From [Mycobacterium] vasticus (GTDB lineage: Bacteria > Actinomycetota > Actinomycetes > Mycobacteriales > Mycobacteriaceae), in NCBI RefSeq assembly GCF_020181595.1, contig NZ_CP084028.1, forward strand, positions 2,764,312 to 2,818,300: DNA of 53,989 bases, written 5' to 3'. Under the pieces are notes generated by a model. That model saw only the letters and a program-made list of their open reading frames with translations, searched no databases and had not been told where the DNA came from. Positions 33,342 to 41,310 of this stretch are shown here, piece after piece. Both the position numbers and the translations under genes were made by a program. Position 1 is the first letter of the stretch, and each line of letters begins with the position of its first letter.

Positions 33342-34355
33342 CTATAGCGCGTCCGGGTCGTCGGCGAGAGCCTCGCCCGCCCGCCGCACCAGGCCGACCG
33401 CGGTCCGCGCCCACGCCGGGGTGGCACCGGCCAGACCGCAGACCGGGCTGATGCCGACCCGCTCGGCCAGCACCGAACGCGCGAACCCGATCCGGTCGGT
33501 GATCGCCGCGGCCGCGGCGGCCAGTTCCTCCATCGACGGCCGCCGCGCCGGAGCAAGCGCCGGCACCAGGCCCAGCACCACGGTGCGACCCGAGTCGATG
33601 AACGCCCCGATCCGGTCGTAGTCGCCCGCCTCCATGGCCGTGCAGTCCACTGCTACCGCCGGTATCCGACTGCGCTGCAACACGTTCCATGGCACATCCG
33701 AGGCGCAGCTGTGCACCAGCACGTCGGCGCCCACGGCATCGGCGCAGTCGTCGAGCAGTCCGGTCGCCACCGCCTCGTCGATCGCCGGCACCGGGCTCAG
33801 CTTGGTGACCCCGGCCAGCCGTCCGCTCACCGCAGCACCCAACGACGGCTCGTCGAGCTGGACCAGCACCGTGGTGTCCAGCCGCCGGGCCAGCTCCGCC
33901 CGTCGCACCCGCAGCCCCTCACCCAGGGATGCGGCCAGATCACGCAGCGCACCGGGGTCGGTGATGGCCCGGTGTCCTCCGGCCAGCTCCAGCTCCGCGG
34001 CCAAAGTCAGCGGTCCGGGCCCGTGCAGCTTGACCGGGTGTCCGCTGCCCCGCAGGCCCGCGACCTCCCAGGCCTCTTCGAGGGCATCGGTGTCCTCACC
34101 GAGCAGGCTCACCGCACGTCGGGTCACCGCGCCGGGGCGCGCGGCCAGCCGGTACCCGCGCGCAGCGGTGTCGATGGCGATGTCGACCAGCAGCGCACCG
34201 GCCCGGCCGATCAGATCCGCACCTACCCCGCGGGCCGGCAGTTCGACCAGATGGGCCAGGCCGCCACCCAGCTCACCGACGACCACCTCGGCGGCCTGGC
34301 GTGCCGAGATACCCGGCCACGACCCCAATCCCGTTCCGGTGGCGAAAGCACTCAC
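33342..34355 (-). CDS. MetE-like TIM-barrel protein (Rv3015c-like)
   Basis: A 337-residue protein related to the C-terminal, catalytic half of cobalamin-independent methionine synthase. The barrel pattern VKLHGPGPLTLAAEL and VQLDEPSLGAA is clear, with VLVHSCASDVPWN as the metal-site counterpart (H and C). Without the MetE N-terminal half it may be a methyltransferase for another thiol or a degenerate paralogue. GTG 34355 is six bases after a TACGGT box (leaderless). It is convergent with the YjbR gene. Confidence 0.8.
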   Translation of the reverse strand: MSAFATGTGLGSWPGISARQAAEVVVGELGGGLAHLVELPARGVGADLIGRAGALLVDIAIDTAARGYRLAARPGAVTRRAVSLLGEDTDALEEAWEVAGLRGSGHPVKLHGPGPLTLAAELELAGGHRAITDPGALRDLAASLGEGLRVRRAELARRLDTTVLVQLDEPSLGAAVSGRLAGVTKLSPVPAIDEAVATGLLDDCADAVGADVLVHSCASDVPWNVLQRSRIPAVAVDCTAMEAGDYDRIGAFIDSGRTVVLGLVPALAPARRPSMEELAAAAAAITDRIGFARSVLAERVGISPVCGLAGATPAWARTAVGLVRRAGEALADDPDAL

Positions 34356-34361
34356 CGGCCA

Positions 34362-34367
34362 ACCGTA
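34362..34367 (-). promoter_or_regulatory. -10 box (TACGGT) of leaderless MetE-like gene
   Basis: TANNNT hexamer six bases before GTG 34355. Confidence 0.5.
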
Positions 34368-34399
34368 TTGAACGCCGTCGGCGCCCCGACACGGCGGGT

Positions 34400-34405
34400 T
34401 AGCCT
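34400..34405 (+). promoter_or_regulatory. -10 box (TAGCCT) of leaderless lpqA
   Basis: TANNNT hexamer seven bases before GTG 34413, which fixes the start within a much longer open frame. Confidence 0.55.
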
Positions 34406-34412
34406 TCCAGGC

Positions 34413-35042
34413 GTGAGGACACTGCGGCTGGCGGCGGTCTGGGCCGCGGCGGCGGTCACCCTCGGCTGCACCCGGCTGGTCGGCGGGGACGTGCTGCCAC
34501 TCATCACACCGCCGGCACCCGACAGCGCCGACTACATCGGCCGGATCATGCTGGGCACCTCACGGCTGCGCGCCATCGTCGGCGCCGGCGACGAGCTGAC
34601 CGCCATCCCCACCATGGATTCCACCGCCCCAGTGGATATCGACGAACTCGCCGCGACGGTTCCGTCGCCGTGCCGGTTCGTCTACGCCGAGACCGCGGTG
34701 TTCGGCAGCGGATTCACCCGGTTCCGCAAAATCAGCTACCAGGACCCACCCAGGCCCGGGCTGATCTCGCAGGGCGTGGCCGTCTACCCCGACCCGGATG
34801 CCGCCCGCGGCGCATTCGACGCCCTGGTGGGCACCGTCGCCGCGTGCGCAGACAGCCCGTCGGGGCCGGGGCTGGTCGGCGAGTGGGCCGTCGGCGGGCA
34901 GTGGCTGCACACTCGTCCCGGCGGTTGCGGACGCTCCTACCAGTGGAAGGCGACGGCCCTGATCGAGGTCACCCACTGCGGGTTCTCGGAGTCGATCGCC
35001 GACCTGGTGGTCACGAACATGTCAGCGGGCATCCCGGGTTAG
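34413..35042 (+). CDS. lpqA: Lipoprotein LpqA, PknH-sensor-like domain
   Basis: A 209-residue lipoprotein: [18 protein letters not shown] gives the lipobox (VTLGC, C at about 19). The exported domain has paired cysteines ([26 protein letters not shown]) and a pattern like the extracellular sensor domain of the kinase PknH. Ligand and partner are unknown. The gene lies between the MetE-like gene and mnmA as in M. tuberculosis, but without the esx/PE/PPE genes that follow lpqA there. It overlaps mnmA tail to tail by four bases. Confidence 0.88.
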   Translation: MRTLRLAAVWAAAAVTLGCTRLVGGDVLPLITPPAPDSADYIGRIMLGTSRLRAIVGAGDELTAIPTMDSTAPVDIDELAATVPSPCRFVYAETAVFGSGFTRFRKISYQDPPRPGLISQGVAVYPDPDAARGAFDALVGTVAACADSPSGPGLVGEWAVGGQWLHTRPGGCGRSYQWKATALIEVTHCGFSESIADLVVTNMSAGIPG

Positions 35043-36115
35043 ACGGCGGTCGCGGAGATCGTCGCACTGGCGATCACCTCGTCGCCTTGTGCGTCCGGGC
35101 GGTAGCAGGCCAGGGTCTGCCCGCGGGCCACACCGCGCAGCGGCTCCCGCAGCCGCACCGCCAGCTCGTCGCCGATGAGTTCGGCCACCGCGGGCACGGT
35201 CTCGCCGTGGGCGCGCACCTGCACCTCGCACTCGATCGGCCCGCGCAGCGCTGTGCCCGAAGTGAACACCGGTGCCCGCCCGGTCAGCGATGAGATCTCC
35301 AGGTCCGCGGCGGCGCCGACGGTGACGGTGCCGGTTGCGGCGTCGATACCGGTCACATACCGCGGCATGCCGTCCGGACCCGGTCCGGCGATGCCCAGCC
35401 CCTTGCGCTGGCCGATGGTGAACCCGTGCACCCCGTCGTGTTCGGCCAGCACCGCTCCGTCAGCGTCGACGACGGCTCCGGGCCGCACCCCGATGTGGCT
35501 GCCCAAGAACGTGCGGGTGTCACCGGTCGGGATGAAGCAGATGTCGTGACTGTCGGGCTTGCTCGCCACCGCCAGCCCGCGTTCGGCGGCCTCGGCGCGG
35601 ATCGCCGGCTTGGAGGTGTCCCCGATCGGGAACGCGGCGTGGCTCAACTGTTCGGCCGTGAGCACCGCCAGCACGTAGGACTGGTCCTTGTCGGCGTCCA
35701 CCGCGCGGCGCAGCCGGCCACCGTCGAGCCGGGCGTAGTGGCCGGTGGCCACCAGGTCGAATCCGAGCGCGACGGCACGGGCGGCCACGGCGGCGAACTT
35801 GATCTTCTCGTTGCAGCGCATGCACGGGTTCGGGGTCTCGCCACGCGCATAGGACTCGACGAAGTCGTCGATGACCTCCTCCTGGAACTCCTGGGAGAAG
35901 TCCCACACATAGAACGGGATACCGAGCACGTCGGCGACCCGGCGGGCGTCGTCGGAGTCCTCCCGCGAGCAGCAGCCCCGCGAGCCGGTGCGCAGCGTTC
36001 CCGGGTTGCGCGACAACGCCAGATGCACGCCGACCACGTCATGGCCGGCATCGACCATCCGGGCCGCGGCGACCGACGAGTCCACCCCACCGCTCATCGC
36101 CGCGACGACCTTCAT
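35039..36115 (-). CDS. mnmA: tRNA-specific 2-thiouridylase
   Basis: Thiolates U34 of tRNA-Glu, tRNA-Gln and tRNA-Lys using sulfur relayed from the cysteine desulfurase. The 358-residue protein has the PP-loop SGGVDSS (8-14), the catalytic cysteine C101 in [11 protein letters not shown], the second cysteine C193 in DICFIPTGD, and the beta-barrel C-terminus. ATG 36115 overlaps the iscS stop (ATGA), linking the sulfur donor and user. Confidence 0.96.
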   Translation of the reverse strand: MKVVAAMSGGVDSSVAAARMVDAGHDVVGVHLALSRNPGTLRTGSRGCCSREDSDDARRVADVLGIPFYVWDFSQEFQEEVIDDFVESYARGETPNPCMRCNEKIKFAAVAARAVALGFDLVATGHYARLDGGRLRRAVDADKDQSYVLAVLTAEQLSHAAFPIGDTSKPAIRAEAAERGLAVASKPDSHDICFIPTGDTRTFLGSHIGVRPGAVVDADGAVLAEHDGVHGFTIGQRKGLGIAGPGPDGMPRYVTGIDAATGTVTVGAAADLEISSLTGRAPVFTSGTALRGPIECEVQVRAHGETVPAVAELIGDELAVRLREPLRGVARGQTLACYRPDAQGDEVIASATISATAV

Positions 36116-37305
36116 CGAGCTACCTTCATGGCACTCACTCCCGCGGTGGCCAGCATGGCTTGGCGGGCCCGGTCCACCGCTCCGGGCAGCACCGCCAGCA
36201 CCGCGTCCACGTCGTCGTCGACGCTGGTGTGTCCCAACGACAGCCGCAAGGATCCTCGAGCCGTGACCGGGTCGGCGCCCATCGCCATCAGTACGTGCGA
36301 CGGACGCGCCACCCCGGCGGTACACGCTGAGCCGGTTGAACATTCGATACCGTTGGCGTCCAACAACATCAAAAGCGAATCGCCCTCACAGCCGGCGAAG
36401 GTGAAGTGTGCGTTGCCGGGCAGCCGGTTTGCGCGCGAGCCGTTGACACTGGTGTCGGAGATGTTCGCCAGCACCCCGTCGATGAGCCGGTCGCGCAGGG
36501 CCGCAACACGATCGGAGGTCACCTCGCGCGACCCCACTGCGATCTCCAGCGCGGCGGCCATCCCGACGGTGCCCGCGACATCGGGTGTGCCCGAACGGAT
36601 GTCGCGTTCCTGCCCGCCGCCGTGCAGCAGCGGGACGCACGTCACATCGCGCCGCACCAGCAGCGCGCCGACCCCGCAGGGCCCGCCGAACTTGTGTGCG
36701 GTCAGGGTCAGCGCCGACAGGCCGCCGATGCCGAAGTCGACCGGCAACGCTCCCACTGCCTGCACCGCGTCGGAATGCATCGGCACCCCGAATTCGGCGG
36801 CGACCGCAGCGAGTTCGGCGATCGGCAGCACCGTGCCGACCTCGTTGTTCGCCCACATCGCCGACACCAGCGCGACGTCGTCGGAGTCGCGAAGGGCTTC
36901 GCGCAGCGCGTCAGGCGAAACAGAGCCGTCGGCCTCGGTGGGCAGCCAGGTGATCTCGGCGCCCTCGTGCTCGGCGAGCCAGCTGACCGAATCCAGCACG
37001 GCGTGGTGTTCGACCTCGGTGGTGATGATCCGGCGCCGGCGCGCATCGGCGTCGCGGCGCGCCCAATAGATGCCCTTGACCGCCAGGTTGTCACCGTCGG
37101 TGCCGCCAGCGGTGAACACCACCTCCGACGGGCGCGCCCCCAGCAGGGCCGCGATGGACTCCCGGGACTCCTCCATCCGGCGTCGCGCCGCCCGGCCGGC
37201 GGCGTGCAACGAGGAGGCATTGCCGACTCGGCCCATCACAGCCGTCATCGCCTCGATGGCCTCGGGGTACATCGGGGTGGTGGCTGCGTGATCCAGATAG
37301 ACCAT
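36112..37305 (-). CDS. iscS: Cysteine desulfurase
   Basis: PLP enzyme that removes sulfur from cysteine for Fe-S clusters and tRNA thiolation. The 397-residue protein has the PLP lysine K205 in [11 protein letters not shown] and the persulfide cysteine C328 in [14 protein letters not shown] 37305 ([11 protein letters not shown]) is preferred by conservation; a TATTCT box lies nine bases upstream. It is the first gene of an iscS-mnmA operon. Confidence 0.95.
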   Translation of the reverse strand: MVYLDHAATTPMYPEAIEAMTAVMGRVGNASSLHAAGRAARRRMEESRESIAALLGARPSEVVFTAGGTDGDNLAVKGIYWARRDADARRRRIITTEVEHHAVLDSVSWLAEHEGAEITWLPTEADGSVSPDALREALRDSDDVALVSAMWANNEVGTVLPIAELAAVAAEFGVPMHSDAVQAVGALPVDFGIGGLSALTLTAHKFGGPCGVGALLVRRDVTCVPLLHGGGQERDIRSGTPDVAGTVGMAAALEIAVGSREVTSDRVAALRDRLIDGVLANISDTSVNGSRANRLPGNAHFTFAGCEGDSLLMLLDANGIECSTGSACTAGVARPSHVLMAMGADPVTARGSLRLSLGHTSVDDDVDAVLAVLPGAVDRARQAMLATAGVSAMKVAR

Positions 37306-37352
37306 GACCCGCCCAGAATACCGGGCAGCCGCAGCCACCCCGGCCGCGTGTG

Positions 37353-38171
37353 TCAGCAGAAGACGCAGGCCGCCCGGTTCGGCCGCACCCGGCAGCCCAC
37401 CGCCTCCTGACAGCGGGCTGCCAGCTCCCGCCGGTCATCCCCCGGTAACTGCAGGGATGCGACGTGAACCTGGGCCACCGTGCGACGCGCGACCACCAGA
37501 CGCCGCATCGAGGCCAGCAGGGTGTCGTCCCCGACGAAGGCCGACAGCGTGGACCGGGATCCGTCGCGATGGTGGTAGCTCAGCTGCAGCGGCTGCACCG
37601 GCCGTGCCGCGTCGACGGCGGCCTGAAACATCGCCGGATAGAACCGGCCGTGGGCGAGTCCGCACCAGGTGGTGCCCTCCGGAAAGGCCACCACGGTTCG
37701 ACCGGCCCGCAACCGGGCCGCCACCGTCTCGACCACGGCGGGCAGCCGGCGCAGGTTGTCCCGGTCGATCGGGATGATTCGCATCAGGCGAGCCAACCCC
37801 CCGATTCCGGGCCAGCTGATCAGGTCGGAACGTGCCACGAACACACCCGGGCACACCGCTCCGACGACGAACACGTCCAGCCAGGACGTGTGCGGGCTGA
37901 CCACCAGCATGCCGCGCAGGTTGCGCACCGGCGCGCCGGTGGTGACGACTCGAACCCCGAAGCAGCGCAACACCATCCGGCAGCAGGTGCGCTGAAACCG
38001 GATCCTTCCCGGTACCGGTATCGCCAGCAGCGGCAACACCGGCAGCAGCACGATCACCAGGGCCAGTCGCAGCGCGACCCCGCCCGGGGACAGTCGCTCG
38101 CCGCCGCCCTGCACGCACGCCGGAGTGCAGAACGCCCGGGGCACCCAGGCTTGGGCGACCGTGTCGTTCAC
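37353..38171 (-). CDS. 1-acylglycerol-3-phosphate acyltransferase-like (PlsC family)
   Basis: A 272-residue membrane acyltransferase, in the place of Rv3026c. One hydrophobic segment ([21 protein letters not shown], about 32-52) precedes the acyltransferase motifs: H-x4-D in [19 protein letters not shown], and FPEGTTWCG. It is coupled to the upstream N-acyltransferase gene by a GTGA overlap. This arrangement mirrors OlsB-OlsA of ornithine-lipid synthesis, so it could O-acylate a lyso-aminolipid; that is inference. The C-terminus holds an unusual cysteine cluster (RAACVFC). Confidence 0.82.
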   Translation of the reverse strand: MNDTVAQAWVPRAFCTPACVQGGGERLSPGGVALRLALVIVLLPVLPLLAIPVPGRIRFQRTCCRMVLRCFGVRVVTTGAPVRNLRGMLVVSPHTSWLDVFVVGAVCPGVFVARSDLISWPGIGGLARLMRIIPIDRDNLRRLPAVVETVAARLRAGRTVVAFPEGTTWCGLAHGRFYPAMFQAAVDAARPVQPLQLSYHHRDGSRSTLSAFVGDDTLLASMRRLVVARRTVAQVHVASLQLPGDDRRELAARCQEAVGCRVRPNRAACVFC

Positions 38172-38992
38172 GCCGTCATCTCGGCCGCCGCCGCCACCGA
38201 ACGCAGGCGGTGCAGGTAGCGGGTGTCGGCCTCGTTGCGGCACAGCAGGGCCGGGAAGTCGGCCACCCCGAAGTCGGGGTCGTGGGCCGGTTCACCGCAG
38301 ATCTGCGCACCGAGGCGCAGGTAGCCGCGCAGCAGCGGCGGAATGCTCGGGCGGGCCGGCGGGGTGATCTCGTCAAGGGACCGCCCGTCGAGCACCACCG
38401 GCCGGTACGGGGTCACCCGGTAGGGCGCGGCGTGCCGACGCCGCACGAAGTCGCGGACGCCGCGGATCTGGCTGCCCGGCGCACCTTCGCCACACACCGG
38501 CACCGACACGCACCCGGTGACGTAGTCGTATTCGTAGCGGTCCAGGTAGGCCAGGATTCCGGCCCACATCAGCAGCACCACGGCGCCGTTGCGGTGCCCG
38601 GGACGCACCACCGCGCGGCCCATCTCGACCAGTGACGGCCGCAGCGGGTCGAGCGCGCTGACTTCGAATTCGCTTGCGCTGTAGAGCCCGCCGGCGGCGA
38701 TGGCACCGGTGGGCGGCAGCATCCGATAGCAGCCGACCAGTTCACCGGAGTTGTCGTCGCGCACCAGCAGGTGGTCGCAGTATTGGTCGAATCGGTCCGC
38801 GTCACGGCCGTCGGCGGCCGACGGCAGGCTGAATCCGGGCTCGGTGCTGAAGACCTCGTAGCGCAACCTTTGCGCGGCCTCGATCAGCTCGGATTCGGTG
38901 GACAGCAGCAGCGAGTAACGCGGGGTGTCGGTCCCGGTTCCGGGAGAGGTGGTCGTCGGGTCGGGGGCGATGAGAACAGAACCAGTGCTCAC
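38168..38992 (-). CDS. GNAT-family N-acyltransferase (OlsB/hemolysin-like)
   Basis: A 274-residue protein in the place of Rv3027c. It follows the OlsB-like acyltransferase pattern: LIEAAQRLRYEVFSTEPG, FDQYCDHLLVRDDNSGELVGCYRML, LVEMGRAVVRPGHRNGAVVLLMW and PPLLRGYLRLGAQICGEPAHDPDFGVADF. Such enzymes transfer a 3-hydroxyacyl group from ACP to an amino acid. GTG 38992 is chosen; GTG 39001 is possible. It overlaps the PlsC-like gene, so a two-step lipid acylation is likely. Confidence 0.8.
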   Translation of the reverse strand: MSTGSVLIAPDPTTTSPGTGTDTPRYSLLLSTESELIEAAQRLRYEVFSTEPGFSLPSAADGRDADRFDQYCDHLLVRDDNSGELVGCYRMLPPTGAIAAGGLYSASEFEVSALDPLRPSLVEMGRAVVRPGHRNGAVVLLMWAGILAYLDRYEYDYVTGCVSVPVCGEGAPGSQIRGVRDFVRRRHAAPYRVTPYRPVVLDGRSLDEITPPARPSIPPLLRGYLRLGAQICGEPAHDPDFGVADFPALLCRNEADTRYLHRLRSVAAAAEMTA

Positions 38993-39073
38993 ATTCGCCA
39001 CGGTCGCGCAGCCATGCTGCCGCAAGGCAATCACCACGTGACGGGTTCATGCACGCTCGGTGACGAAATTGCT

Positions 39074-39730
39074 TCAGGCGTCCAGAATCACCACGTTCTC
39101 GGCGACCGGGTTGCGCGGGATACTCAGGTTGTTGGCGGCAAATGCGGGATCGGCGTAGCCGATGCACAGCCCGCACAGCACCCTGAGCTCATCGGGGATG
39201 TCGAGTTGTTCACGCACGATGTCGGGGTACATCGCGGTGGACACCTGCACACAGCTGTCCAGGCCACGATCGGTGAGCGCCAAAAGCAGGGTCTGCAGAA
39301 ACGCCCCTACCCCGACAGCGTCGGCGAACCCCAGATCGCGGTGCATGCACACGATGCCGGCCACCGGGGCACGGAAGAACTCCCAGTTGCGCAGTTGGGC
39401 GCTCCACCGTCCGTCCCGATCCTCTCGCGCCACCCCCATCGCGCCGTACACCAGTGCGCCGAGTTCCCTGCGTAACCGGTTGTGCGACTCAGGAAGTCCC
39501 CCGATCACCTTGGGCCGGTTGACCCGTACCTCGGCCGACAACGCCGCGACCAGACGCTCGCGCCGTGCCCCGGTGGCGATGAACAGATGCCAGGGCTGGA
39601 TGTTGGAGTTCGACGGCGCCCGCATCGCCAGCGCCAGCGCCTCGTTCAGGAGCTCAACCGGAACAGGCTTGTCGGGCAGGAACATTCGCGAAGAATGCCG
39701 CCGGTTGACCACGGCATCGAAGCCGGACAT
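39074..39730 (-). CDS. Nitroreductase family protein
   Basis: A 218-residue FMN flavoprotein-type enzyme. It has the N-terminal FMN-binding RRHSSRMFLPDKPVP, APSNSNIQPWHLFIATG (about 37-53), and the C-terminal LCGLCIGYADPAFAANN. It reduces nitro- or quinone-type compounds with NAD(P)H; the physiological substrate is unknown. Two consecutive ATG codons exist (39733 and 39730); the second gives better spacing from GGAGG. It is the last gene of a four-gene minus-strand block headed by a LuxR regulator, 14 bases after the SDR gene. Confidence 0.85.
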   Translation of the reverse strand: MSGFDAVVNRRHSSRMFLPDKPVPVELLNEALALAMRAPSNSNIQPWHLFIATGARRERLVAALSAEVRVNRPKVIGGLPESHNRLRRELGALVYGAMGVAREDRDGRWSAQLRNWEFFRAPVAGIVCMHRDLGFADAVGVGAFLQTLLLALTDRGLDSCVQVSTAMYPDIVREQLDIPDELRVLCGLCIGYADPAFAANNLSIPRNPVAENVVILDA

Positions 39731-39744
39731 CATCCCTCCGATCC

Positions 39745-40473
39745 TCAGGCGGCAACGCCGCCGCCGTCGGCGTGCAGCGTCGAACCGGTGATGAAGCTGG
39801 ACCTGGGTGAGGCCAGAAACAGTACGGCTTCGGCGATCTCGGACGCCTGCGCGGTGCGGCCCAGCGGCAGCGCCCGGCCGAGTTCGTCGTTGACGTCGCC
39901 CCATTCGGCGGCCACGCCTTCGGTGGCGGTGGGGCCGGGTGCGACGCTGTTGACCCGCACCCCGTGCGGCCCGAATTCGGCGGCCCAGGTGCGGGTCAGC
40001 GACTCCAGCGCGGCCTTGGATGCGCTGTAGCTCGACGCGCCGGGAACCCCCTTGAACGCGACCATGCTGGTGACATTGACGATGCTGCCGCGCCCGCGCC
40101 GCAGCATGGCCGGCGCCAGGGCGGCGACCAGGAAGTAGGCGCCGCGAACATTGGTGTCGAATGTCGACTCGAACGACGTCACATCCTGTTCGACGGTCAA
40201 CGCGCCGGGGAAGCTCGCGGCGTTGTTGACCACGATGTCGATGTGCTCACCGCATTGCCGGACCAGCTCCTGCACCGATTCCAGATCGGACAGGTCGGCA
40301 GCCACGAAGCGCACCCCGGCGCCGAGTTCGGCCACCGCAGCCGCGCCGCGCCGCTCGGAGCGGCCGGTGATGATCACCGTGGCGCCGTGGCGCGCCAGCA
40401 GCCGCGCGGACTCCAATCCGATGCCGGCGGTGCCGCCGGTCACCAATGCGGTCTGGCCGGCCAGCTCCCTCAC
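39745..40473 (-). CDS. SDR-family oxidoreductase
   Basis: A 242-residue classical short-chain dehydrogenase. It has TGGTAGIG (13-20) for NAD(P), NNAA, and the catalytic Ser-Tyr-Lys set in VNVTSMVAFKG and YSASKAALES, ending in FITGSTLHADGG. The arginine after the first beta-strand loop (TGRSERR) suggests NADP preference. The substrate is unknown. GTG 40473 overlaps the NmrA-like gene stop (GTGA). Confidence 0.88.
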   Translation of the reverse strand: MRELAGQTALVTGGTAGIGLESARLLARHGATVIITGRSERRGAAAVAELGAGVRFVAADLSDLESVQELVRQCGEHIDIVVNNAASFPGALTVEQDVTSFESTFDTNVRGAYFLVAALAPAMLRRGRGSIVNVTSMVAFKGVPGASSYSASKAALESLTRTWAAEFGPHGVRVNSVAPGPTATEGVAAEWGDVNDELGRALPLGRTAQASEIAEAVLFLASPRSSFITGSTLHADGGGVAA

Positions 40474-41213
40474 TGGGTGGCCAGCCAGTCCGCCAGCCGG
40501 GTCTGCGACAGGGTCGCGCCGTCGCCGGTGACCAGCCCGGTCTGGCCGACCTTGGTGCCGAAGTAGACCGCTTCCGGGTCGACGACGATCGGCAGTTGCT
40601 CGCCGCGGTGCGCCAACGCCAGCGTGGCCAACTCGGCGAAGGTCATCTTCTCCGGGCCGCCGACGTCGACGATCCCGTCGACCGGGGCCGCCTGGGCGGC
40701 CCGGGCCACCGCGGCGGCCACATCGGCCCCAGCGATCGGCTGGATGAGTCCCTCGGGGGCGTGCACCACGCCGTCGACGGTCAGCGACATGGTGATCGCG
40801 TCGGCGAACTCGTGGAACTGAGTGGCGCGCACGATCGTGTAGGGCAGCCCCGATTCGGTGATGATGCGCTCCTGTGCGACTTTGGCGCGCATATAGCCGC
40901 TGTCGGGCAGGACGTCACAGCCCACGATCGACAGCGCCACATAGTGGCTGACATCGGCCTTGCGGGCGGCTGCCACCTGGTTGGTGGTCGAGCGGGTGAA
41001 GAAGTCCAGCACCGGACCGTCGGCGAAGTCCGGCGAGTTGACCACGTCGACCAGCACGTCAGCGCCCGACAGGGCGTCGAGAAGACCCTCGCCGGTGAGA
41101 ACGTCGGCACCGGTGTTGCGCGAGGCCGCCACCGTCTCATGCCCGGCGGCGCCCAACAGTGCGACCACCTTCGTGCCGATCTGACCGCTGGCCCCCATCA
41201 CAGTGAATTTCAT
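40470..41213 (-). CDS. NmrA-like NAD(P)-binding protein
   Basis: A 247-residue atypical SDR. It has the Rossmann motif VMGASGQIGTKVVALL (5-20) and an NmrA-type pattern with YMRAKVAQERIITESGLPYTIVRATQFHEF. The classical YxxxK is shifted to YMRAK, as in redox-sensor or quinone-reductase relatives. ATG 41213 has only a weak ribosome site. It follows the LuxR gene by 97 bases and is coupled to the SDR gene. Confidence 0.82.
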   Translation of the reverse strand: MKFTVMGASGQIGTKVVALLGAAGHETVAASRNTGADVLTGEGLLDALSGADVLVDVVNSPDFADGPVLDFFTRSTTNQVAAARKADVSHYVALSIVGCDVLPDSGYMRAKVAQERIITESGLPYTIVRATQFHEFADAITMSLTVDGVVHAPEGLIQPIAGADVAAAVARAAQAAPVDGIVDVGGPEKMTFAELATLALAHRGEQLPIVVDPEAVYFGTKVGQTGLVTGDGATLSQTRLADWLATQ

Positions 41214-41310
41214 TTCCCAGACCTTCCCGTAGTGGAGCTTGCACTTTCTCCACCTTGGCACCGGGCGGGTGTGGTTGTACCCCGGAAAATCCGTAGTCTT
41301 CCCCGTGAGC

